A DNA stretch of 64,000 nt from Cordilura impudica (Eukaryota > Arthropoda > Insecta > Diptera > Scathophagidae): assembly GCA_963682025.1 (NCBI GenBank), contig OY821521.1, positions 120,452,020 through 120,516,019 on the forward strand, written 5' to 3'. Every line of letters starts with the position of its first letter. Positions within the stretch are counted from its first letter, which is position 1. The translations under genes were made by a program, and so were the position numbers. Of the stretch, positions 19,753 to 31,637 are shown in pieces. The notes below the pieces were generated by a model. It had not been told where the DNA came from, searched no databases, and was given only the letters and a program-made list of their open reading frames with translations.

Positions 19753-22725
19753 TCAAACCCTTCTTAAACGTCTTCTTTTGAAGACTTCACACGCAAACTC
19801 ATTCATACAAGGCACTCTCTCATCATTCACAAGCACACTACTGACATCACAACCATCGTCCGTCAATACGACACCTAGAGAATCTAGGTCCCGTATGTCC
19901 GAGTAGAACGTGCATATGCACAAAATATGAAACCAGTCCTCGGTAAAAGGTCCACAGTCACACTCAGGCGTATTAGCCAAAGCACTTTTATACAAAAATG
20001 CATTAAACGTAAGCAAAAAGCCCATACTCAGGCTAAAGCCAAAGTCTGGACGTTTCGCCACGAACGTCACATCGTGAATGAAGGAGTATGTAACCCGTCC
20101 ATTGTCACTTCTGTCCCATCTATCTTGCCATCTGGAGACAACATACTCATTTAAGAGTGCCTTGCACTCCGTCCAGCTCCTACCACTAACGTCATCGTTA
20201 GTCACCCAATCGTCCTGCAATAATGGCTGTCCTTTCTTGATCCTGTAGGCAATACTTTTACGCATCACCTCCAAGTCAAGAGGGGCTACACCTACCAACA
20301 CCTGTAAGGCCTCCGTGGAGACCGTACGACAACATGGCACACAAGCGAGCAAGACTACCCGTTGACACGACATGATTTTCAGCTTTCCTCTGGCAGTCGT
20401 GACCACGCTGGACCACACCGAGGAGCCATATGTTGCGCAGGCAACAAATAGTCCACGGTAAATGGTCCGCATAGAACGCCTCCTGAGGCCCCAGTCATTC
20501 CTAAGAATGCACCGGACACATCCCACCACACCAGTCAATTTCGCCTTGACACGCTCGAGATGAACCAAGAAGTTCATACGCTCACGCATTGTTATCCCCA
20601 AGTACTTGACCTCAGTCGCATACTTTAGGCTAACGCCATTGGCCCTAACAGTTGGAGGTCGATTTAGCGATAACCTGCCCTTGAGCAACATCATCACAGT
20701 TTTGTCCATTGCTACATCTACTCCTACTTGTCTACTCCAATCGCAGACAATCTGCATGGCTTCCTCCCCCTTCTCTCCAGCTCAACACGAGACTGGCCTT
20801 CGATAAGGACGAGCAAGTCATCCGCATATGCGCACACATTGTATGCAAAAGAGGATCCATCATTAGATTCCAAATAAATGGACCGCAGATGGATCCCTGC
20901 GGACAGCCTCTGACCACCTCAATGCACACGGACTCGTTCACACCAGCGACGCAAGCCCGCCTGCCAGAGAAGTAGCTTTTCCATAACTCCAAGTCTTGGC
21001 AGCCGACCTCGCGTAGCCTCGCTAGAACGCCTTCCCATAACAGGAAGTCGAACGCACCCTTGAAATCAATAAAGATTCCAAGGACATATCCTGCCTCTGT
21101 CCTACCGACACACGTTTTAACGTGATGCCAGGCGTCATCTACACTCCTACCACTTCTAAAGCCAAATTGCCACTCGCATGTGCCCTGGTCGATCCTCTCC
21201 TGAAGCCTTTTCACCATAATCCTTTCCAATACTTTTCCAAGCACCGGAAGCAGACTGATGCCCCTATAGGAGCGAGGATTGCTCCTGATCCTATCGGGTG
21301 ACTTAAGCAAAACAACGACACGGGCTATCTTCCACGCATGTGGAAAATACCCCTCTGATACACACTTTTCATAAATCGCCAACAAGTACTCAGGAATGGC
21401 CTTCCAGTTGCTTTTACACATCTCTCAGGTCATTCCATCCATACATGGAGACTTTCTATTCCGCGCCTGACAAATGCTTAACTCTAACTCAGTTCTGTCC
21501 AACGGAGGAGGGGGATCCACCCCCTGAAAAGGAAGATGGATAGGACCCTCCACCCTTGGAAAGAACTCGCCCAGCAGAACGCGTATGCATGCCCCCCATG
21601 ATGGCAATATTTCATTACCAACACGTAGGCCAGACACATCGGTCCGCTGGCCCCTACCTCTACAGAGCTTATAGACTCTGCCCCATGGGTCGTCCCTGTT
21701 GTCCCGTACGTATGCTCTCCAGCCATCCTCCTTCACTTTCACGATACGGTCCTTATAGGCACGTAGCTGTGTCGCGTAGTTCGTCGCACGCAGTAGCACA
21801 TCATCTGCATTGGTCCGCCTGGCTCTCTGGAATCGCTTCCTGAGCTGCCGGACGGTCCGCCGCATTTCTGTTAACTCCCGCGTCCACCATTTAACCCTTC
21901 CGGGGATTGTCCTAGAACATCTCCCAAGAAGGGCGTCATTGGTGTTTATCGTCCAACCGTTCAGCTTACCTATCTGTCCATCTATGCTCAGACCCCTGAA
22001 ATCCCCAATGGAGACCTCAGAGGCCGCCTCCCTAATGCACGAGCCGTAGAAATCCCAATTAATTGGGAGTCTACGCCACCGCATCACATCCGAGACCTCT
22101 ACAGGGGCGGGCGATTAATGGAGCACAATCCGTATTGGATTATGATCACTCACCCCCCAATCGTCCTTAACGTCCCAGTCGCAGCGAAAACGCCGCAGTA
22201 CGATGTCATTTACGGCTGTCACATCAATATCACTCACACCATTAGGACCGGAAAACGTATATAAATCAGAGGGCTGATTTAACGCACTAACACCCCGATT
22301 AACCATCCAGTCACTTAACATCTCACCCCGATGGTGGTTCTGATATCCAGACGAATGCCGGGATAACTTACCACATGGGAGACGATGCGTTCGCGTCCAT
22401 ACCTAGGATAATCGGGTTGCTACTGACAGTATATGCTTGCCAGGAAGATTTTTCCGAATCTTCCTTCGACCAAGACACATACCCCCAGTTCGTTGGCAGA
22501 TAACACAATACACTCTGCGTCAGGATCGTTGACAATTACAGCGGCCTTGACCCTAGAACAAGGAAATACCCTCATAAATGAGGGTAAACCCCTTACACAA
22601 CCATCGGTTGAGTAAGGTTCCTGAACCAGGACAAACCCGCTCTTCATGGCAACCATCCTTTCGCCCAATTCACACATACTGGCATAAGAGCTCTGGCAAT
22701 TATATTGAATAATTGTCAGAGACAT
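19753..22725 (-). pseudogene. R1-clade LINE ORF2: endonuclease and reverse transcriptase
   Basis: ORF2 begins at the ATG at 22725, next to the ORF1 stop. The AP-type endonuclease shows the N-terminal QYNCQSS and VLVQEPY motifs (22700-22630), a DANASSP block (about 22395) and the SDHNPIRIVL end (about 22130). The linker and RT follow: SYRGISLLPVLGKVLERI, FGFRSGRSVDDAW, FKGAFD, RGCPQGSICGPF, catalytic YADD (20817-20828), KYLGITMRERM. The C-terminal CDCGPFTEDWFHILCIC cysteine-histidine motif of the R1 group is at about 19950-19900. Lesions lie at 22420-22320, 21425 (stop) and about 20757-20730, so the gene is broken but otherwise complete. It would nick the target and prime reverse transcription. 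Confidence 0.87.
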
Positions 22726-22726
22726 C

Positions 22727-24117
22727 TTAATGCCTTGCCCTAGCCCTCGCGACTAACACGCTGTACGTGGGACAGTCGCCGGTCATCATAAGATGATTCG
22801 ACGGCAGGCCCTTGAGCGCACAGTTCCTACAGTGCGGCAGATTTTCGCAACGATGTACGACGTGACCGGTCTGTCCGCACCGACGACAGACTTTACCTTT
22901 GCTACGGCAATCCCTAACCATATGGTCAAACCCAAGACAACGATAGCAGCTAGGGATGAGCTCATGGCGTCTCACGCGGAACCTAAACCACTTAACGTAG
23001 CAGCCTCCGGCACTCAGAAGGGATTCCACGGCATTGCCATCACCCTCCAGAGTAACGTCGACAGCTCCGCCAGCGCGCACGCTCCACGGTCGACTCACGA
23101 GCCGTACCCCCTTCTTAAAGGCTTCTAAGGTCATTCGTTCCTTTAGATTCAGCTCGTAGAGAGCACCCATGAATTCATCAGGGGTGATCTCGGATTGAAC
23201 CCTCTGGACGACACCCTAGTACCCTCTCTATCGTTGACCGTCACTTCCAGTGACGGAAAATTTAGGATTCCGGACGATCCTCTCCCGCTCCGCGACTGAG
23301 GGGGTGCGAATGACCGCCCCACCGCTACGAACCGCCTTAAACGCGTGAACTCTGACCCCGAGCGTGGGACCTACTTCGTTCACAACCTTCTTAACAATCT
23401 CTTCAGACTTAGCCGCCGTCTTGCTTCGCACAACCACGGACCAGATCTCGACTGGTTTCGGTGCCGGGGCAACTACTGGCGCTTTCTGGCACACAGGCTG
23501 AACAGGCGAGGATTTATCCAGCCGGGATACTCGTACACTGGGCGTAGCGCCCCCAGCATCTAGGGCGTCCAAACGACCCCTCAGACGTTCGTTGTCCCCT
23601 ACCAATGTCATCAACAGTTCCTCTAGCCGACCCACTTGATTTATGATCCGCCTCGCCGTTTCGACCTCAACACGACCGTCCAAAACTATGTCGTTCAACT
23701 CCGACGTCATCGCCTCCATCTGCTTAATTGCAGAATGAGCACCACAGGGCCCAGAAGGGGAAACTGTGGAGACTGCTGGTACCGGAGTTGAACTTGTCCC
23801 TAAGCCACCGTGCAAGCTAGAAACGCTGCCAACCAAGCTACCCATGCTGCCAACGTCAGTCCTTATGGCAGTCTTCCTCCTAACCTGTCCCGAAACCAGC
23901 TTCGGTTCAACAAACACCTTTCCTCCGGATTTGGGAGAGCCGGGTTTGAACCGCTTTCCGTCCTCGTTTACTGTCGACTCTCCGTTGTCCATGTCCGAGT
24001 CGGAATGGCGAAGTCTACTACCACCGGTGGGTGGCACCTGCTACGTCATATCGACTTTTTCCGGCCCACTGACATCAGGACCCGCGCCCCTTTTGGGCTT
24101 AACCATCTTACCCGACC
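22727..24117 (-). pseudogene. R1-clade LINE ORF1 (Gag-like, three zinc knuckles)
   Basis: Coding sense starts at the ATG at about 24104 or, after an in-frame TAG near 24047, at 24037. The N-terminal third is low-complexity and rich in Ser, Gly and Pro. A helical region follows (about 23750-23570), then an RNA-binding-like domain with SVAERERIVRNPKFSV. A frame change near 23200 leads into the second part (23170-22727) with knuckles CYRCLGFDHMVRDC and CRRCGQTGHVVHRC and a third longer C-x2-C motif. ORF1 proteins of this clade coat the LINE RNA. ORF1 ends two bases before the ORF2 start, so the two are tightly coupled. Confidence 0.85.
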
Positions 24118-25127
24118 CCTAACCAAGAACCGACCGACTGCTTAAAAACCGACCCGAAGCAGTAAAGACCGACCCGGGCAGTACGTACTGCCAAATACGT
24201 AAGCAAAAGTCGAACTGTGTACCGACCGATAACAGTTACCCGTACCGAACAGTACCCCGACAAACTGTTTACCGACCCACAGAATCGCCAAACGCACTAA
24301 AAAGCTAACGGCCCTAACCGCAACCGATACGACGGTATCAAATTACGACTCAAAAAACCACACTCACACTACGAACCGCGATTAAAAAATTTTTAATTAC
24401 GGACAGACGGACACGCCGCGGACAGACGGACACTGCCACGGATAGACGGATACTGCCGCGGACAGACGGACACTACAACGGACAGACGGACAACCGACTG
24501 ACACAACCGCGGACAGACGGACGCTGCCACGGAAGGACAGACAACCGACGGAAGGACGGACAACCGAAGGAAGGACGGACAAATTATAACTGACGGAAGG
24601 ACGGACACTAAGACTACTAGTGAACCAAAAAAAAACAGTTGTACTGGTTGCGTATACTTAATAGTTTATTAAAAACCAGTACTTATACGCACCCACTCAA
24701 CTACGTACTGCACTAACTTCAGCGGAAGTTAGCCAAGACACTTGTACTGCACTACCTACCGACCGACTAGCAGACACAAACCGGAACCGGAAGTGAACCG
24801 TTTTACCAACAAAATCCGATTTTTTGCACTGCCTTACCGACCGGAAATGGACACTATTTCCGACCCGAAATGGCAAGCCACTAATGGCAACCACGTTCAC
24901 ACTTACCACTGCCACTCACCACTGCCTTACCACAAAAAGTGACTTTAACCTCACAATTTGCGGAGATTATTTTTGTTCAGCGGAGCCCCGATCAGCGGAG
25001 TCTCAACTTTGCAAAAACAAAATCACACACACACACTATTCACTTAGAAAATTCAAAAAATTCAACTAATTAACGCGACGCTTTATAAAATCACAATCGT
25101 ACACTTCAACAGCCAAACAACGAATGA
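24118..25127 (-). other. 5' UTR of the R1-clade LINE
   Basis: About 1 kb upstream of ORF1 on the minus strand. It carries the 24-bp minisatellite (24398-24606) and an inverted repeat GTACTGGTT / AACCAGTAC at about 24641 and 24676. It ends at the 12-bp target duplication at 25128. LINEs of this clade carry an internal promoter near the 5' end, but I cannot pick one out. Confidence 0.65.
24398..24606. repeat. 24-bp GC-rich minisatellite in the LINE 5' UTR
   Basis: Variants of GGACAGACGGACACTGCCAC repeat about nine times. Open frames across it on the minus strand are repeat artefacts rather than genes. Confidence 0.85.
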
Positions 25128-25214
25128 TGAACTTGTTCAATAAGATTTATCTTCTATGAAGATTGTCACTTTTTCACACTATGGTGAACCGTTTTTTGAT
25201 CCTTGAAAGGATAT

Positions 25215-25228
25215 CACGTTGGGCGCCA
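25215..25228 (-). promoter_or_regulatory. Primer-binding site, tRNA-Lys type
   Basis: The minus strand reads TGGCGCCCAACGTG, with its first T being the last base of the 5' LTR. It is complementary to the 3' end of tRNA-Lys(CTT) (CACGTTGGGCG plus CCA). Gypsy-type errantiviruses use tRNA-Lys. Confidence 0.85.
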
Positions 25229-25653
25229 GTAAAACACTTGGTTGTTTTTTTTTAATTGAAAGTTTATTATCATCAGCACTATGTGCTTTTTGTTTCTTAA
25301 TACTAAAAATGAATTTGATTTTTATTGCTTTCGATCCAAAAAGACAAAAAGAACTGCTTTTATTTCTACATTATTATTATTTTTAAAGGCAACCAACAAT
25401 TAGAATTTGCTAACTTTTAGAATGTGCCAAAATTATTGAAATTGCCAAATTACCTGACACCGCTGCTTTGACCATACGATTTTTGCATTTATGAAAATGC
25501 TGCAAAATTTATTTGACCCAAAAAAATATAATTCAGACAAAAGGTAAACTATTTTGCAACTAATGCAGAAAATTTGAGTTGCTAAGGAACGAATACGGAA
25601 ATATTGGTGTAAATTTAATTATGTTGAAATGTTGGGGGCGACGTGCCTTAACT
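25228..25653 (-). repeat. 5' LTR of errantivirus element
   Basis: Near-identical partner of 17644-18068. The primer-binding site adjoins its left end, which sets the orientation as minus. It is followed by TATATA (25654-25659). Confidence 0.92.
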
Positions 25654-25659
25654 TATATA

Positions 25660-27185
25660 CATATATACATCTTATAATTGTAAGTATCAATTACTGCTTC
25701 GAATTAATTCTTAGTGAAAATTCAAATTAATTCTTGGCAAGAGTTAATTTATACTATTTCCTTTCTAATCAAAATGGTCTTTGGTTTTGTATCTTAATTA
25801 TTTTTAGCCACTAGGATCATTTATTAAAACTTTAATTGAATTTGGGTGTACTATATATTTGGGGAGGCACAAATTGGCACAGGAATTATTTCTGAAGGAA
25901 ACAAAAAAAGAAATTTATGTCGATAAGGTAAACTTTATTAAATGAATTTTTACCGAAAGAAATTCTTATTTTCTTTTACCTCTAATTTAGAGAGTTTGTT
26001 TTTGCATAAAATTGGATAGGTTGCTGTTGAGAAGGGCACAATTTTTCTTTCCTTTGTTCGCTTACTTAAGGTGCCAATCTGTAATGGTAAATATTGTCTA
26101 TACTCTCTCCTTTGTGTTTAACAAAACATAAAAAAATTACATGAATTTTTTAATTTCAATGCAGGTTTGGCACATAATTGTGTTTTAATTACACCAACAA
26201 AAATTCTCCGAAAGTGATCGGCATGTTATTTTGGCTAAGCTGAAGACAAGTTTTTTTTTTCTATTGCTCTCATCACAAAAAAAAAATCAGATCGACATCT
26301 TCAGTAAAGTGCGTGTGTTAGTCAGTGCGGTGGTGTTATTTGTTGTCCGGTTTGAACGTTAAGTTAAATAAAGCAGAAAAACATTAAATTGGATTGCCTT
26401 AAGAAAATAAAAAAAAAATTTTAAAAAATTAGTGACATTAATTGAAATATAAAATAGCCAAACGATAATTGAAGAATAAAAAGACAACGAAAATAAAATT
26501 TAATAATAACTAAATTGTTGGGAAAAAAAGTTATGTTCGACAGAGAAAGGAAAAAAAAACCTGTTAAGAAAATGTGATTATTAGTTCCTAAATTCGGTCA
26601 GTTATTAAAATTAAAATTTTTAGATTAAATTAACCGCAAACACTGAAGTTTTCAAGATTTTAAATAATTTGTGTCGAAAAACAAACTGCCATATAATGTA
26701 ACGTCAATGCATACACACAATGTAGAAACATATAGACATTTGTACTTTTTCATATATTACCTACATACAGACAAGCAAAAATATTTTTAATATGTAAACT
26801 ATTTTACCAGTGCTTAATACGTATATAAAACATAAAAATAATTATACTCAGCGTTATTTTTGAAATAAATCATAAAAAAAATTTTCATTGTTTGCTGTTG
26901 GTTATAAGTGTTTCATGGTTTATAACTTAATCCTAATTGTTCTCTTAATAAACCAAATGTTACTAAGCTTAGCTTATCTAATGGTGTATACATAAAGAGT
27001 ACTCTCAAAAAAAAAAAAAAGAAGAACCACACAATGTTGCTACGAGTTATTCTCTTTATGTCTAGATAGCCACATAATACATAATTAAATTGACATACAA
27101 CGACAACAATGTGCATGCTGCACTCATCAAAAAAGACCTTACGTCGTGGGAACAACAACACAATTAATGTAAGTCTCCTTTTGTT
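25660..27185. other. Unassigned non-coding sequence
   Basis: AT-rich throughout, no supported coding frame. The stretch 26285-26350 (CTTCAGTAAAGTGCGTGTG, then AGTCAGTGCGGTGGTG) is GC-richer and has two Inr-like TCAGT motifs. It could be an old 5' UTR, but nothing confirms it. Confidence 0.45.
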
Positions 27186-30100
27186 TTTATACCCTCCACT
27201 CCAGTGTGCAGAGGGTATATATAAGTTTGTCATTCCGTTTGTAATAATTAGAAAAAAATTTTGGACCCCATAAAATATATATATTTGTGATCCTTATAAC
27301 AACCGGAGTTGATATAGCGATGTCCGTCTGTCCGTCTGTGGAAATCACGATGACGGCATCAATCGGGCAGCTAGGGTACTTGTTGATATAAAAAATGATT
27401 CACTAACATCCTGAAAAGTTTGCTATTTAAAACCGTCCAAATCGGTCGATTAGGGCCCGAGATTTGAATGAAGAACTAAAAAAGTCTTGAAAAAATATAA
27501 CTTTCTATGTTGTTCTTGTCACGATCACGCCCTCAATAGTGCAGCTACAGTGATCATTTTTACTGAGAATGATTCAACAAATTCATAGGAAGATTTCTAT
27601 TTCAAAAATCATTAAAATCGGTGGAACAGGCCCAGGGAAATCTCTGAAAAATTAAAAAAAAAATGAAAAATATGATGTTTCTATATTGTTCTTGTTGTTA
27701 TTCTGAATGTTGTGTTGTTGTCATAGCTGGACTTGTTGTTTTTGTGGTCGTTGTGGTAATAATATAATAAAAACTAACCCTTTGTAAATTTTTTTATTAA
27801 CTCTGTTAGAAAGATTTAAAAGTTTCCATTGTTTTGGCATCACTAAACAAATTTGTTAGATCATTTCTGTTATTACCACGAGCCTGCCTGCAAAATTTCG
27901 AATGGGTAACGGAAAAGGGGTTAAAATCGATCCAAAATTTTTTCGACAAGCAGACACTACGAGTTAATATAAAGGGAGTAAAAATTCACCAACATCTAAA
28001 GCAAATAATGCTAAAATACCTAGTTGTTAATAAAAAAAAACAATGTAAATTTAGCAAAAAAAAAAATTTATGTATAAATTTATTTAAAGAGAAAAACACA
28101 AAAATAACGTTTGATGTTGTATTTTTTGTGTGTAATATTTACATATATGTACATACATAAACATATTAAATAATACGAATAATATACATATATTATATAT
28201 ATGTATATCCATAACAACTGCATGTTAGAAAAATAAATCGGTATATTATTTTATTTACATAAAATTCTGCAAAATTTTGTTGTGGGGGAAATACATTTCT
28301 TTTGCATTAACAGAGTGTCACTCCATTTTGCTCAGCGTGACTATACCACAATAGATGGCGCCACAATTTTTGTTTGTTCTAATTAGCTTTGCAATAGTTA
28401 TTTCTATTTTAACATGAATGTCAATATTTTCGACCAGATATCATACAGAACAATGTTAAGAGTATATACGGGCTGGTCTTTTATTTCATACGTTTTTTCA
28501 TTATTCTTTTACAAATATGAACATAAGTTTGGCATATTAACTTTTTGTTATCTTCACAAAATAGAGTTACCGAGTTCATCAATGAGTTTTTTTGCTTTCA
28601 AAACAGTTCTACATGCTAGTTATATAGAATTATTATTCTGCTTTACCTACAAAATATCTGATTGCGATTACATCTAATTTTTAAAAATTGTTTATAATTA
28701 TTAAAGCATTATTATTCACATAAATACAAAATTGCACTTTTTAAATTTTCCATTCAAATTTTAGAAAATATCAATTCTAAAAACTGGAATTAAAATTTCC
28801 AATTATAAATTAGAAAATATTAACTGAATTTCAGAAAATCATATCAAAACGTCGGAAATAATAATTTTAAATTTAGAAGACATCAATTGCATCTTTAATA
28901 TATAAATTTTATTCGTTAAACACAAATTGAAATTCCAAAAAAAAAACACCAAATACCTATGTTTACATTTAAAAATGTTTACATATAAAAAAATATTGCC
29001 ATTCAGGAGAAATTAATAGCTTTTCAGTACCGCGATTCAGTAACTTCTTTTAACGATAGTCGAATCGTTAAAAAAAAGAAAATAGCAAAATTATCAGTAA
29101 AATTTGTAAACGATATTCGCTATTGTTAAAGTCAGCTGTTGTTGTTATCTAAACGGCAACTATTTTTGCGTTGTTTATTCAATCGATAAAAACTTAAATT
29201 TTTAGGTTGAAATGTCGTCATACATAAATAAAAATCATAAAATAGTGAAAATATTTTGATTTTATTAAAAAACTTTTTTATATAAATAAAAAAATTAAAT
29301 AACATATTCAATTCATAATTTCATTTTAAAATAAATAAACTGAAATATTAGTAAAAAAATAAAGATATTAAACATAAACATAAAATCATCCTGTCAAACA
29401 CGAAGTAATTTGTTTTTTTCTATTCTTCTTTGTGTTTTTCGCTTATTTTGACAGAGATGCCACTCGTTTACAATTTAAATAAATAGAAAAAGAGATTTGT
29501 CGACTGTCGTTAAGATGTATGTACTTAGTGAATCACTTAATCCTTAGTGCAAACAACAATAGCTGTCGATATATTTTGCGATTGTCGGATTGCTGAAATT
29601 TACAGAATCGGACTACAGAAAACATTAATTTAAATTCAATGAATTTTAGAAAACGTTAAATGATATTTAAGAATTGCGAACATAAAAACTGTTACATAAA
29701 TAAACGTAATTTGATGAGAATGTTATTTTTTATATATAAATTTTCACAATTTTTTTTGGATGAAGATTTTCAGAAAATAAAGATAACAAATTATTTTATT
29801 TAAAATGTTTGGGACATTTGGTTTCTTGCGTTTGGCATCCCTAATTTAATTATTTATTATTATAAATTTATTCTCTATGTTTTCCAAATATGGCAATATT
29901 TTAATAAAAAAGTTGAGAGAGCTTTTTTTTGGTTATTATTTTGTTACTCCATCCGATCTATATGGCCGCAATGAAGAAATATTTGGTCAGTTAAAAGAAA
30001 CTATACAGCCATCTCCAATTAGCATGATTTAATGCATATAGCCACCCTACACAACCATTACCTTTGCAATGGAGATAAGGGCGAGCTATTTAATTAGCAA

Positions 30101-30371
30101 AAACTAAATTAAACGAGAAGTTGTGTCATATAACCGGAAACGCATGCATATAGGTATATAACCTAATGCATGCCGATCAGCAACCACGATGACCAAAAAG
30201 CAAACACCGAAATAAATCCGAAATAATAGAAAAGACCAACCCAAAGAATTTGCTGAAATAATTTTAACAAATTGTTTACTTTTCATTTACATTTATTATC
30301 AAGACTCAAACCGAGGTGGAGGGTATCAAAGATTCCGCACAGCCGAATTTAACACTCTTACTTGTTATTTT
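27186..30371 (+). mobile_element. 3.2-kb non-coding element, copy 1
   Basis: The left end is TATACCCTCCACTCCAGTG, with GAGGGTATATATAAGTTTGTCATTCC just inside. The right end is GAGGTGGAGGGTATC followed by GCCGAATTTAACACTCTTAC. The TACCCTCCA / TGGAGGGTA motif is therefore inverted between the ends. The whole unit recurs in inverse orientation at 43797-47045 with small indels. The segment at 27240-27380 (GATCCTTATAACAACC, GTCCGTCTGTCCGTCTG) is a repeat signature I know from many fly genomes. No open frame is conserved between the two copies, so this is probably a non-autonomous DNA element. Its superfamily is not assigned. Confidence 0.72.
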
Positions 30372-31460
30372 TAATTTTAGTTTAAAAATTCAAGTTGAGA
30401 GCATAACTTGCAAACAATTTTATTTATATATGCAAATATACAAAAGTGATAGAGTGACCAGTTAAAAATTTAATCATGAAAAATCTGATAATTTAAATTA
30501 ATATTGAACTAAATACAACAAACATTGAGAAAAGCATTTAGTGTAATTCGTATTGAATCGATTTTTTTTAAATTTTATGCCGATCGATTTTTCTTTGTAC
30601 TACCTTTTTTTCAAATCTATTTCTTTAGAGGTCATTGACCTGTGAGTCAAAAAATAAACCATGGATCGCTCATGCATTTTGTTTTTATCCTTTGATATTC
30701 TTTTTTCGAATTTTTTTTTTTTTAATTAATTTAAGTCAAATCTAATTAGTTGTATAATTTGGTTTAAAATTTAATTTTATTTTTTCAAATGAATTAAGTT
30801 TTAACCGTTTGACCAAAAAAAATTTCATATCCTGTCTTACTTGTGTTTACTAGATAGATTAATTTACACGTATTATTAGTATTGTTAACTAATTATTATT
30901 GTTATTATTTTAATTTTGTACACTATTTTTTCCATTGGACATAAATGAAATTTCAAAAATATTTTGAAAACATAAATTTAATGTTTGATTTTAAATGAAT
31001 TTTATTTTGAATAAATCAACATGATTTGTCCTTGAATTGAAAATTTTCTGTTTGATTTAAACTTTTGGTGATACGCTTGCTGTGAGAGATTTGGGATCTC
31101 CAAGCCTAATTTATATTTTTTTTTTTTTTTTTCTTTTAATTATTTAGAGATCATGGTAGGGAGGGCATTATATATCCACAACAACCCGGATATACGAACA
31201 ATAACTTCGCAGTTTACTCTTTTTTTTAGGTTCAATATTTTTCCTTTCTTTTATTCTATTTCATTTCATTCTTCAGCATCCATGATTTTAAAATTTGTAG
31301 TGTAGCAACGTTGGCAAGAATGCAGCAGGCACCGAACCTCCCCTCCGACGAGCACAGAGCTGGACCAAGTGCATGCAATCGCCTTGCTTTAGTATTCAAA
31401 GTAACATCAGCCAATAAACCCCAAAAATTCCTTCGTTATATGCTACAAACTTTATTAAAT
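30372..31460. other. Unassigned non-coding sequence
   Basis: AT-rich, with long T runs (30711-30723, 31112-31132). No gene or element recognised up to the LINE-A promoter at 31461. Confidence 0.5.
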
Positions 31461-31496
31461 TCAGTTCGAATCTAACTCTCTTTACGAACGGTCGTG
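31461..31496 (+). promoter_or_regulatory. LINE-A internal promoter: Inr plus DPE
   Basis: TCAGTT at 31461-31466 matches the arthropod initiator TCA(+1)KTY. Counting A 31463 as +1, GGTCGTG occupies +28 to +34, which is the position and consensus (RGWCGTG) of the downstream promoter element used by TATA-less Jockey-type LINEs. The same pair exists in the minus-strand copy 3 (DPE at 51973-51979). This lets a new full-length copy carry its own promoter. Confidence 0.75.
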
Positions 31497-31637
31497 TAAA
31501 AAATCAAAGCGCTTAGAGTACAACTATTTAAAGTTAAAAACAAGTGTATTTTTTTGGTTTTGCAATTGCCTATTCTTGATTTCATTTGAACTCACGTGGT
31601 AGACAATCCAGCTTAAAACAAGAACAAAAATTTAGCT

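Larger units (their letters stand above)
19172..25127 (-). mobile_element. R1-clade LINE, near full length, 12-bp TSD
   Basis: The element is about 5.96 kb, runs 5' to 3' on the minus strand, and is bounded by the 12-bp duplication TGAACTTGTTCA at 19160-19171 and 25128-25139. It has a long 5' UTR with a 24-bp minisatellite, ORF1 with three zinc knuckles, ORF2 with endonuclease, reverse transcriptase and a terminal cysteine-histidine motif, and a 3' UTR without a poly(A) tail. It lies inside an errantivirus shell, not in 28S rDNA, where R1 itself inserts, so it is a relative with another target preference. GC content is clearly higher than in the surroundings. Confidence 0.88.
17644..25653 (-). 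mobile_element. Errantivirus-like LTR element, internally deleted, carrying an R1 LINE
   Basis: Two direct repeats of about 425 bp (17644-18068 and 25228-25653) bound the element. They begin and end with the inverted triplets AGT...ACT and are flanked by TATATA on both sides (17638-17643 and 25654-25659). On the minus strand the right repeat is the 5' LTR, followed by a tRNA-Lys primer site. The left repeat is the 3' LTR, preceded by a polypurine tract and the tail of an env gene. Gag and pol are absent. By eye the LTRs differ at about five positions plus one T-run length, so the insertion is fairly young. An R1-type LINE (19172-25127) sits inside. Confidence 0.85.

Noticed and set aside
21340..24145. 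Plus-strand open frames in the R1-clade LINE
   Set aside because: All lie antisense to ORF1 or ORF2 motifs and reflect the higher GC content.
24393..24608. Serine/proline/valine-rich minus-strand open frames
   Set aside because: They are translations of the 24-bp minisatellite in the LINE 5' UTR and exist in more than one frame.
28414..28677. 87-codon plus-strand open frame in the 3.2-kb element
   Set aside because: The matching region of copy 2 carries indels that destroy the frame, so it is not conserved.
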